DNA from: JAGQTE01 sp964648005
Lineage (GTDB): Bacteria > Actinomycetota > Acidimicrobiia > Acidimicrobiales > Acidimicrobilacustridaceae
Assembly (NCBI GenBank): GCA_964648005.1
Contig: CAZYKR010000117.1
Location: 1 to 12,716, forward strand
Reading direction: 5' to 3'
Length of the DNA stretch: 12,716 nt
Both the position numbers and the translations under genes were made by a program. Numbering within the stretch: position 1 is the first letter of the stretch; each line of letters starts with the position of its first letter. Shown here piece by piece: positions 1 to 6,148 of this stretch. A model generated the notes under the pieces. It saw only the letters and a list, made by a program, of their open reading frames with translations, did no database searches and was not told the DNA's origin.

Positions 1-2206
1 ACACCGCGGCCTGCTCCGCTGTCTCGACCCCCTCCGCCACCGTGGTGCGACCCAACGACTGCGCCAGGCGGATCGTGGAGCGAACGATCGCCTCTTCGAC
101 ACCGCCGCCGCCGAGTCCCGCCACGAAGGACTGGTCGATCTTGATGATCTCGATCGGATAGCGGGCCAGGTCTCGCAGCGAGAAGTAGCCGGTCCCGAAG
201 TCGTCCACAGCGAGGACCACGCCGAGCTCCGCGATGGCGGCCAACGCCTCGAGCATCCGCAGCTCGTCAGCGAGCACCGCCGTCTCGGTGACCTCGACGC
301 GCAGCGAGCTCGGGTCGAGATCCCACGTCGCCAAACCGGCGCGCAGCTCGTCGGCGACGTGACTGCGCGCCAGCTGCACCGGCGACACGTTGATCGACAC
401 GACAGGAGCGGCAGCGCCGAGCTCGCGCTCCCACGCGGCACGCTGCCGGCAGGCCTCGGCGATGACCCAACTGCCGACCTCGGCGATCAGGCCGGAGCGT
501 TCCGCCACCGGCAGGAACTGGTCGGGACCGAGCAACCCTCGGGACGGATGCGCCCAACGCACCAGCGCCTCGACGCCGAACAGCGCCCCCGAGTCGAGCA
601 GCACCTCGGGCTGATAGCGCAGCACCAGCTCGTCACGGCGCACCGCGCCGCGCAGCTCGTGCTCGATCTGCCCGCGCACCGCCGCATGGCGCCGCAGCTC
701 CTCGTCGCAGAGCACGATCTGATGCCGGCCCGCGTCCTTGCCGCGCAGCAGCGCGGCGTCGGCGTCGCGCAGCAGCTCCTCGGCCGTGCGCGGCGTGTCG
801 ACGGTCGTGGCGACGCCGATGGTCGCCGTCACCACCAGATCGACGTCCTCGAGGAAGAGCGGCTCGGCGACTGCCGCCTCCACCCTGCCGGCGATCTCGA
901 ACACCTCGGCCGTGTCGTGCACCGCCTCGAGACAGATGACGTACTCATCACCCCCGAGGCGCGCCACGACGTCGGCGCTGCGCACGGCGGCGACGATGCG
1001 AGCCGCCACGTGCACCAGCACCTGATCGCCGGTCACGTGCCCGAAGGCGTCGTTGACGGCGCCGAAGTCATCGAGGTCGACCACCAACACCGCCACGTGA
1101 CCGTCGGTGCGCTCGGCCAGCTCCAAGGCGCGGTCGAGCCGCGCCGCCAGCCAACGTCGATTCCCCAGGTGCGTCAGCGGATCGTGCGTCACCCCGTGCC
1201 GGAGCCGATGCTCGAGGGCCCTGCGTGCGGCCAGCTCGCGCTCGCCGCGCTGCACGAGCAGGGCCAGGCGCGCCACGATCAGCACCGCGAGGACGAGCGC
1301 CAGCACGCCGACGAACCACCGATCGGTGGCGTCGAGTTGCACGGACACGATCACGACCGGCGGCAGGCACGCCGCCACGGTCAACAGGATCAGGCGCGTC
1401 GGGTGCGGCCGACGCGGCGCCGCCCGCTCCGGGATCGACAGCGCCGCCATCGACGGGTGCAGCGCCGCCGCCGCCACAGCGACGAACACCGCCAGCGTCG
1501 AGAGCACGACGATGTCGACGCCGGGCGTGCGGTGCCCGGCGATCCCAACCATGAGGAACACCAGGTCACTCAGGAACGAGAGGACGAGCCCCGCCAGGAT
1601 GAGCCGGTAGGCCACGTTGCGCGCCACGGCATCGACCGAGGCGATCGAGCCGACGATGACGAGCAGGACCAGATCGCCGCCGATCAGCCCGATGCTCTCG
1701 AGCACGTGGCCGCGCGGCGCGTTCGACGTCACGGCGGGCGACAGCACCACGAGCCACACCACGATGGCGACGGCGGCGGCGACGATGCCCCCGTCGAGCA
1801 CGGCGTCCAGGTCGCGCCCGGGGCGCTTCCCGGCGCTGAGCTGCGCCGCCGCCGCGATGAGCACGCCGTACGCCACGGCGATGGCCAGATCGCTCCACGG
1901 GTGGCCGCCGACCTCGGGTTCGACAACCATCCACGCCACGCTGACGCCGGCGAGCGCGATGCCGGCGGCGGCGAGCAGCCAGGGCGATCGGCGCACGGGG
2001 CGCCAGCGACGGACGCCGGCGAGCACGGCGGCGGCGCTGAGCAGGCCCATCGCGAGCGCAGCCGCGGCGCGCCACCAGGGCGCGGACATCGCGGCTGACG
2101 CGGCGAGCAGGACCACCAGCGCCACGAGCACCACCACCGATGCCGCGTCGGCACCCGCCCATCGGGCAGGTCCTGCTCCTCTGCGGTGCGCCTCACGACG
2201 TCTCAC
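1..2206 (-). CDS. Membrane-anchored GGDEF-EAL cyclic-di-GMP synthase/phosphodiesterase (C-terminus cut by window edge)
   Basis: A bifunctional second-messenger protein expected to make (GGDEF) and degrade (EAL) cyclic-di-GMP at the inner face of the membrane. The visible part is 735 codons. Residues about 22-325 hold some ten hydrophobic segments, a sensor-like membrane region I cannot assign to a named MASE type. The GGDEF domain starts near residue 340 (DPLTHLGNR). Its active-site loop is GGDEY at 418-422, and the inhibitory I-site RSAD at 409-412 lies exactly five residues before it. The EAL domain follows: EAL at 546-548, N606 (INVS), E638 (EVTE), D668-D669 (DDFGTGY), K689 (IKID) and E725 (AEGVE). 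All these catalytic positions are present with family spacing, so both halves look active. Only a few tens of residues seem to be missing. I chose the GTG start at 2206 because GGAG lies six bases upstream; GTG at 2218 is possible but has no such site. Confidence 0.93.
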   Translation of the reverse strand, partial: MRRREAHRRGAGPARWAGADAASVVVLVALVVLLAASAAMSAPWWRAAAALAMGLLSAAAVLAGVRRWRPVRRSPWLLAAAGIALAGVSVAWMVVEPEVGGHPWSDLAIAVAYGVLIAAAAQLSAGKRPGRDLDAVLDGGIVAAAVAIVVWLVVLSPAVTSNAPRGHVLESIGLIGGDLVLLVIVGSIASVDAVARNVAYRLILAGLVLSFLSDLVFLMVGIAGHRTPGVDIVVLSTLAVFVAVAAAALHPSMAALSIPERAAPRRPHPTRLILLTVAACLPPVVIVSVQLDATDRWFVGVLALVLAVLIVARLALLVQRGERELAARRALEHRLRHGVTHDPLTHLGNRRWLAARLDRALELAERTDGHVAVLVVDLDDFGAVNDAFGHVTGDQVLVHVAARIVAAVRSADVVARLGGDEYVICLEAVHDTAEVFEIAGRVEAAVAEPLFLEDVDLVVTATIGVATTVDTPRTAEELLRDADAALLRGKDAGRHQIVLCDEELRRHAAVRGQIEHELRGAVRRDELVLRYQPEVLLDSGALFGVEALVRWAHPSRGLLGPDQFLPVAERSGLIAEVGSWVIAEACRQRAAWERELGAAAPVVSINVSPVQLARSHVADELRAGLATWDLDPSSLRVEVTETAVLADELRMLEALAAIAELGVVLAVDDFGTGYFSLRDLARYPIEIIKIDQSFVAGLGGGGVEEAIVRSTIRLAQSLGRTTVAEGVETAEQAAV

Positions 2207-2212
2207 CGGCAA

Positions 2213-2216
2213 CTCC
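2213..2216 (-). promoter_or_regulatory. Ribosome binding site deciding the GGDEF-EAL start
   Basis: On the minus strand GGAG is followed by six bases and then GTG at 2206-2204. This supports that GTG over the in-frame GTG at 2218, which has no purine-rich sequence upstream. Confidence 0.55.
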
Positions 2217-2248
2217 ACACGTGTGACTCGGTGCGTGCATCGGCACGA

Positions 2249-2272
2249 TGTTTCTACAACCGTAGGGAAACA
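2249..2272. promoter_or_regulatory. 24-bp inverted repeat upstream of the GGDEF-EAL gene, operator candidate
   Basis: The plus strand has TGTTTC, twelve bases, then GAAACA: a perfect six-base inverted repeat about 43 bases upstream of the GTG start at 2206. On the minus strand the spacer contains TACGGT (2264-2259), which fits the actinobacterial -10 pattern TANNNT. A repressor or activator bound here would overlap that promoter. No regulator gene is adjacent, so the binding protein is unknown. The repeat is seen; its function is inferred. Confidence 0.4.
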
Positions 2273-2286
2273 GGCCGAAAGTACTA

Positions 2287-2319
2287 GCTGGTCTCGTACC
2301 CGTTGCGGGTCAGATCAGC
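2287..2319 (-). terminator. Hairpin after the sterol desaturase-family gene, terminator candidate
   Basis: Twenty-seven bases after the minus-strand stop at 2347, ACCCG and CGGGT form a five-pair stem around a three-base loop (2298-2310). It is extended by flanking eight-base arms at 2287-2294 and 2312-2319. The outer arms pair fully in plus-strand RNA if one G-U wobble is allowed; in minus-strand RNA that position is an A-C mismatch. The minus strand then reads TAGTACTTTC, with only a very short T run. A terminator of the minus-strand unit is plausible but not certain. Confidence 0.4.
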
Positions 2320-2346
2320 ACCGCGACTCCACGCATCGCAGCAGCA

Positions 2347-3315
2347 TCAGCGCCGGACGAACGGCGCGGCGAGCTGCGCCGTCCAACCCTGCGGGAAGTC
2401 CAGGTCGCCGCCCACGCCGACCTCGGCATCGAAGGGCCGGTCGGCGGGCAGCCACGCCGTGCCCATCAGGCGGTCCCACGTCGACACGATGGCGCCGTAG
2501 TTGGTGTTGCCCTCGGCGACCACGGTCGAGTGATGCCACCGGTGCCGCTCGGGCGTGGCGAGCACGGCGTTGAGGGGTCCGGAGTCGAGGTCGACGTTGC
2601 CGTGCTGGATCTGGCCGTAGATGCCGCGCACGACGTTGTGCGCCAACACCGTGTCGGCATCCGCCCCGAGCAGCGCCAGCAGGATCGCCTCAGCCGTCCC
2701 CTCGAGCGCCAGCTCGATCGGGTGGAAGCGTGTGGCGTTGAGCCAGTACAGCCGAGGCGCCGAGTGGTGCACGGCGTGCACACGCCACAACGGCCCCCAC
2801 TCGTGCGCCAGCCGATGGACGAGCGAGTGGTACAGGTCGACGGCGTGGATCGTGATGACCACTCGCACCGGCAGCGGCAGCCGGGCCAACGGACCGCGCC
2901 CTGCGCCTGCGGCGCCGCCACGGCCGGCGCGCGCCGCGGCGATGGCGTTGCGCACCGGCAGGCTCGCCAGCGCGCCGCCGACGCGGGTCGCCACGGCGCT
3001 GGTGGCCACGTCGAGGGCGTCGGTGGCCACGTCGCCGTGGTCCAGGTTCCACCCCGGCTTGAACGGCCGCAGCCGTTCGGCGGCGATGATCGTCGTCCAC
3101 CCGACGCCGATCAGCCCGCCCATGGTGGCGAGCTCGGCGACCGGCTCCGGCAGCCGCCGCGCCAACCGCCGCTTGATCACCGGCGCCGCCAGCGCCGCCA
3201 ACGCGGTGCCGCCGTACAGCAGCGCCGCCAGCCCGCGCCCCCGCCGCACGCGTTCCTGCGGCGCTGCACCGCGCCGAGGATCGTCGGTCACCACAACGGC
3301 GGCAGGGGGTTTCAC
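2347..3315 (-). CDS. Fatty acid hydroxylase / sterol desaturase family protein
   Basis: A 322-residue membrane di-iron oxygenase of the fatty acid hydroxylase superfamily (the sterol desaturase family). Members hydroxylate or desaturate lipids, carotenoids or sterols in the membrane using O2; the substrate here cannot be read from sequence. The three family histidine clusters are present: HRLAH at 167-171, HAVHH at 180-184 and HRWHH at 258-262. H198 and H238 are further likely ligands. Hydrophobic stretches lie at about 29-47, 62-79 and 148-164, with another near 207-217. An Ala/Gly/Arg-rich loop (about 122-146) precedes the first histidine box. The GTG start at 3315 lies 13 bases after the stop of the upstream membrane-protein gene and has no clear ribosome binding site, so translation may depend on coupling. 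GTG codons at residues 8 and 9 are alternatives. The family is certain; the reaction is not. Confidence 0.9.
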   Translation of the reverse strand: MKPPAAVVVTDDPRRGAAPQERVRRGRGLAALLYGGTALAALAAPVIKRRLARRLPEPVAELATMGGLIGVGWTTIIAAERLRPFKPGWNLDHGDVATDALDVATSAVATRVGGALASLPVRNAIAAARAGRGGAAGAGRGPLARLPLPVRVVITIHAVDLYHSLVHRLAHEWGPLWRVHAVHHSAPRLYWLNATRFHPIELALEGTAEAILLALLGADADTVLAHNVVRGIYGQIQHGNVDLDSGPLNAVLATPERHRWHHSTVVAEGNTNYGAIVSTWDRLMGTAWLPADRPFDAEVGVGGDLDFPQGWTAQLAAPFVRR

Positions 3316-3328
3316 CGGGTTCGGTGAT

Positions 3329-3991
3329 TCAGGCGGCCTGGCCGGCGAGGCGTTGCTGGCGTTCCTTGTAGGCGTCGGGGTACCAGCCGGTGAACTTCAT
3401 GGCCACGACCAGCGACACGATGGTCACGCCCCAGTTCGCCCAACCCTCGATCGACTTCTGCGTCTGCGGATCGGTGACGATGTCGCCGCTCTGGAGCAGC
3501 GCCACGACGATCGCCCCCACGAACATCGCCGCCACCGCCGCGATCCACACCCAGGTGATCGTCATGTTGATGTGGCGGAACGCCGGCGTGTCCCAAACCT
3601 CGGGCGGCGCCGACTCCTTGGCGTACTCCATGGTGAACGGCCGGCCGAGCGCCACGCTCGCCACCATGATCAGCAACAGGAAGCCGTTGAGGATGGGCGA
3701 CAGCCAGGTGTCCATCCACGACGCGTCCGTCACCAACCCGACGATCGTCACGCCGGCCATGACCACCAGCGTGCCGACGTTGAGCAGCTTCGTGGAGCGG
3801 CCCTCGTAGCGATCGAACACCAACAACCCGACGGCGATCGCCGTCGCCACCAACAACCCCGGGATGTAGGACGTGTTGCTCGTCAGCACCCAGACCGCGA
3901 TCCATGGCCCGAACGACACGATCATGCTCGTGCCGCCGCCGTGGCGCTCGTCGATGCCCGACACGTCCTCCGCCTGCGTCGCGTCCGCCAT
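3329..3991 (-). CDS. Multi-pass membrane protein of unknown function
   Basis: A 220-residue protein I do not assign to a named family. It has about six hydrophobic segments, near residues 25-37, 42-60, 69-87, 97-115, 143-166 and 184-201. The loop after segment 4 carries GRPFTMEYAKE (116-126), the most distinctive motif and probably a conserved cytoplasmic or interfacial loop. The C-terminus is short and basic. The ATG at 3991 was chosen because AGGGAGG lies six bases upstream. The reading frame stays open further upstream to 4243, but that extension is Arg/Pro/Ser-rich and overlaps the divergent gene. The gene is 13 bases ahead of the sterol desaturase-family gene on the same strand, so the two are probably co-transcribed. 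The protein could be a partner of that lipid-modifying enzyme, but only gene order suggests this. Confidence 0.82.
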   Translation of the reverse strand: MADATQAEDVSGIDERHGGGTSMIVSFGPWIAVWVLTSNTSYIPGLLVATAIAVGLLVFDRYEGRSTKLLNVGTLVVMAGVTIVGLVTDASWMDTWLSPILNGFLLLIMVASVALGRPFTMEYAKESAPPEVWDTPAFRHINMTITWVWIAAVAAMFVGAIVVALLQSGDIVTDPQTQKSIEGWANWGVTIVSLVVAMKFTGWYPDAYKERQQRLAGQAA

Positions 3992-3997
3992 GACCTG

Positions 3998-4004
3998 CCT
4001 CCCT
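3998..4004 (-). promoter_or_regulatory. Strong ribosome binding site for the membrane-protein gene
   Basis: AGGGAGG on the minus strand lies six bases before the ATG at 3991-3989. It fixes the start and rules out the longer open frame reaching 4243. Confidence 0.75.
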
Positions 4005-4044
4005 GACCGGCCGGACCCCCGTCCGCCGCCGCCGTCGGTCGCGC

Positions 4045-4050
4045 AAGCTA
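4045..4050 (-). promoter_or_regulatory. Possible -10 box for the minus-strand unit at 3991
   Basis: TAGCTT on the minus strand fits TANNNT and would place transcription start near 4038, giving a leader of about 46 bases. No good -35 hexamer is visible. It directly abuts the inverted repeat at 4051-4077. Confidence 0.3.
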
Positions 4051-4077
4051 CTCGCTCGGCGTGCGCAACGCCGCGAG
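4051..4077. promoter_or_regulatory. 27-bp inverted repeat between divergent genes, operator candidate
   Basis: CTCG-CT-CGGCGT, a five-base loop GCGCA, then ACGCCG-CGAG. Ten pairs form with a single two-base bulge on the left arm. The repeat sits in the 116-base spacer between the membrane-protein unit (start 3991) and the FG-GAP gene (start 4108). Candidate -10 boxes flank it at 4045-4050 (minus) and 4094-4099 (plus). A shared operator is inferred from this position; no dedicated regulator gene is nearby. Confidence 0.4.
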
Positions 4078-4093
4078 GGTGGCGAATCGGCAG

Positions 4094-4099
4094 TAGCGT
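4094..4099 (+). promoter_or_regulatory. Possible -10 box giving a near-leaderless FG-GAP mRNA
   Basis: TAGCGT fits TANNNT and ends nine bases before the ATG at 4108. The expected transcription start is about 4106, so the mRNA would begin almost at the start codon. This agrees with the absence of any Shine-Dalgarno sequence, and leaderless mRNAs are common in Actinomycetota. Confidence 0.45.
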
Positions 4100-4107
4100 T
4101 CCCGCCC

Positions 4108-5097
4108 ATGCGATCACTCGATGCCTCGACCACGCCCCGTCCCCGCCGCATGCGGCGCGGCATCCTGCGCGCCGGCGCTGCCGCTGCCGCCGCTGCGGCC
4201 GTGCTGGGGGCCGTCGGCTCGCCGGCGAGTGCGACGACCACACAGGGACGGCTCGACTTCACCGGCACGGGCGCCGACGACCTGGTCGTCGTGCGCAACG
4301 TCGGCGGCGGCGCGGGCGGCGCCATCCAGTGGTACGCCCGGTCGCTCACGTCGGCGACGCCCGTGACCTCGATGTGGGGCGTGTCCACCGACTTCTTCCT
4401 CCCCGGCGACTACGTCGGCGACGACCGGGCGGACTTCGCCATCTGGCGGCCCTCGACCGGCCAGTGGTGGATCAAGGACGGCACCACGGGCGCCGGCTCC
4501 GTGCGGGCCTTCGGCACGAGCGGCGACCAGCCCGTGCCCGCCGACTACGACGGCGACGGCAAGATGGACATCGCCGTGTTCCGCCCCAGCACCGGCCAGT
4601 GGTGGATCCGCCGTAGCTCCAACCAGCAGGTCACCATCACCCGGTGGGGCAACGACACCGGCTTCACGATGCCGGCCGACTACGACGGCGACAACAAGGC
4701 GGACCTCGCCATCCAACTCGGCGCCAACAACTGGATCCTGCAGTCGTCCAACAGCGCGTTCGTCGTCAAGCCGTTCGGCCTCGCGTCCGACACCAACGCC
4801 CCCGGTGACTACGACGGCGACGGCATCGACGACCTGATGAAGACGCGATCGTCGGGCGGCAGCATCGTCTGGTATCTCCAGGGCAGCACCTCGGGCTACC
4901 AGGTGACCAGCTTCGGTTCGTCCGCCACCGACTTCATCACGCCCGGCGACTACGACGGTGACGGCAAGACCGACATCGCCGTGTGGCGACCCAACCCGGG
5001 GCAGTTCTGGATCAAGCAGTCGTCCAACGGCGCCACGGTCACCGTGGCCTGGGGCCAGACCGGCGACTACCCGCCGGCGGCTGCCTACAACAGCTGA
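4108..5097 (+). CDS. Secreted FG-GAP/VCBS repeat beta-propeller protein
   Basis: A 329-residue exported protein. A basic N-terminus (RPRRMRRG, 11-18) is followed by an Ala-rich hydrophobic core at about 19-36, with probable signal cleavage after ASA (40-42). The rest is six FG-GAP-like units of 43-51 residues, starting at 50, 101, 147, 191, 234 and 281. Their core is DYDGDGKxDIAVxRP followed by GQWWI. Units 3 and 6 are the best and carry the DxDGDG calcium-binding pattern; unit 1 (DFTGTGADD) and unit 2 (DYVGDDRAD) are degenerate. The C-terminal tail GDYPPAAAYNS resembles the lead-in to another unit, as if closing the ring. Such domains usually bind partners or ligands outside the cell and are not enzymes by themselves; the ligand is unknown. 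A second ATG at 4150 is possible, but the leaderless pattern favours 4108. No sortase signal or other anchor is visible. Confidence 0.9.
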   Translation: MRSLDASTTPRPRRMRRGILRAGAAAAAAAAVLGAVGSPASATTTQGRLDFTGTGADDLVVVRNVGGGAGGAIQWYARSLTSATPVTSMWGVSTDFFLPGDYVGDDRADFAIWRPSTGQWWIKDGTTGAGSVRAFGTSGDQPVPADYDGDGKMDIAVFRPSTGQWWIRRSSNQQVTITRWGNDTGFTMPADYDGDNKADLAIQLGANNWILQSSNSAFVVKPFGLASDTNAPGDYDGDGIDDLMKTRSSGGSIVWYLQGSTSGYQVTSFGSSATDFITPGDYDGDGKTDIAVWRPNPGQFWIKQSSNGATVTVAWGQTGDYPPAAAYNS

Positions 5098-5122
5098 CGC
5101 CCGAGATCGGGTCGTCGCCGGA

Positions 5123-5141
5123 CCGCGGGCTCAGGCCGCGG
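5123..5141. terminator. GC-rich hairpin between convergent genes, possible bidirectional terminator
   Basis: CCGCGG, a seven-base loop, then CCGCGG. It lies 26 bases after the FG-GAP stop and overlaps the stop codon of the convergent DUF808 gene (5131-5133). There is no T run on either strand, so termination is uncertain. Confidence 0.35.
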
Positions 5142-6090
5142 GGAGCTCGGCGGCGTGGGCCTCGTCCTTGCCGAAGGGCAGGCGGTCGACGACGGTGGCG
5201 ATCACGGCACCGACGACGAAGCCGACCAACGCGGACGCAGCCGTGTTGACCAGCCATGCCAACACGCCACCGAGGACGGGCACCCCGTCGACGAGGTGCT
5301 CGATGTCGTGCACGAGGTGATACGGCGATGACCACCCGAGCTCTTCGGCGCCCACGAGCAGGATGTGGCCGCCGACCCACAACATGGCGGCGGTGCCGAT
5401 GACCGACAGCCACGCCAGCAGCTTCGGCATGCCGACGACGAGGAGCCGACCGGTGCGTTGCGCTCGTGCCGACGGACGCTCCGCCAGCTTCAGGCCGACG
5501 TCGTCCATCTTCACGATCAGCGCCACCACGCCGTACACCACGACGGTGATCAGCACCCCCACGATGGCGAGGATCGCCGCCTGCGACACGACCGGCTCGT
5601 TCAAGACCTCTTTGAGGGCGATCACCATGATCTCGGCCGACAGGATGAAGTCGGTGCGGATGGCGCCCTTGACCGTCTGCTCCTCGACGTCGTCGCCTTC
5701 GAGCACCGCCGGCACGTCGTGCTCGTGGTCGTCGTGCTTGAGCGCGTGGATGACCTTGTGCGCGCCCTCGTAGGCCAAGAAGCTGCCGCCGAACATCAAG
5801 ATGATCTCGACGAGGATGGGAACGAAGGCGCTCAGCAGCAGCGCCACCGGCAGGATGAACAGCAGCTTGTTGCGCAGCGAGCCGAGAGCGATCTTCTTGA
5901 TGATCGGCAGCTCACGATCGGCGGCCAAGCCGCGCACGTAGGCGGGTGTGACGGCAGCGTCGTCGACCACCACCCCTGCCGCCTTCACGCTCGCCTTGCC
6001 GGCGGCGGCAGCCACGTCGTCGACCGAGGACGCGGCGAGCTTCGCCAGCGCCGCGATGTCATCGAAGAGTCCGACCAGACCGCCTGCCAT
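5131..6090 (-). CDS. DUF808 family (YedI-like) inner-membrane protein
   Basis: A 319-residue membrane protein of the DUF808 family, whose Escherichia coli member is YedI; no biochemical function is established as far as I know. Family hallmarks are the N-terminal GLFDDIAALAKLAA (6-19), RELPIIKKIALGSLRNK (59-75), GGSFLAYEGAHKV (101-113), KGAIRTDFILSAEIMVIAL (141-159) and VIGTAAMLWVGGHI (230-243). Hydrophobic segments are near 76-107, 147-160, 171-193, 217-247 and 274-302. The loop at 111-125 is unusually rich in histidine and acids (H111, H115, H119, H122, H124), as is HLVHDIEH at 258-265. Length is close to that of YedI. ATG at 6090 has a weak GGGACGGGAC sequence upstream. The gene follows the MFS gene by 58 bases on the same strand, but that gap holds a hairpin and a -10-like box, so it may be transcribed separately. 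Confidence 0.9.
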   Translation of the reverse strand: MAGGLVGLFDDIAALAKLAASSVDDVAAAAGKASVKAAGVVVDDAAVTPAYVRGLAADRELPIIKKIALGSLRNKLLFILPVALLLSAFVPILVEIILMFGGSFLAYEGAHKVIHALKHDDHEHDVPAVLEGDDVEEQTVKGAIRTDFILSAEIMVIALKEVLNEPVVSQAAILAIVGVLITVVVYGVVALIVKMDDVGLKLAERPSARAQRTGRLLVVGMPKLLAWLSVIGTAAMLWVGGHILLVGAEELGWSSPYHLVHDIEHLVDGVPVLGGVLAWLVNTAASALVGFVVGAVIATVVDRLPFGKDEAHAAELPAA

Positions 6091-6120
6091 GTCCCGTCCC
6101 GTGTCGTTGCTGGTCGCAGC

Positions 6121-6126
6121 ACGCTA
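6121..6126 (-). promoter_or_regulatory. Possible -10 box for the DUF808 gene
   Basis: TAGCGT on the minus strand fits TANNNT and is the same hexamer proposed for the FG-GAP gene at 4094-4099. Transcription would start near 6114, leaving a leader of about 24 bases. No clear -35 is visible. Confidence 0.3.
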
Positions 6127-6130
6127 CCAG

Positions 6131-6147
6131 CGAGGCCACCCGCCTCG
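6131..6147 (-). terminator. Hairpin after the MFS gene, weak terminator candidate
   Basis: CGAGGC, a five-base loop, then GCCTCG: a perfect six-pair stem beginning immediately after the MFS stop codon (6151-6149). No T run follows. It could attenuate read-through from the MFS gene into the DUF808 gene. Confidence 0.35.
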
Positions 6148-6148
6148 G

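Noticed and set aside
359..2098. Plus-strand open frame of 579 codons
   Set aside because: It is antisense to the GGDEF-EAL gene, whose motifs are unmistakable. Its product is a His/Arg/Gln-rich string typical of the reverse strand of GC-rich genes.
2621..4006. Plus-strand open frame of 461 codons
   Set aside because: Antisense to both the sterol desaturase-family gene and the membrane-protein gene; compositionally biased and without motifs.
3992..4243. N-terminal extension of the 220-residue membrane protein
   Set aside because: The extension is Arg/Pro/Ser-rich and overlaps the divergent FG-GAP gene. A strong AGGGAGG stands before the internal ATG at 3991.
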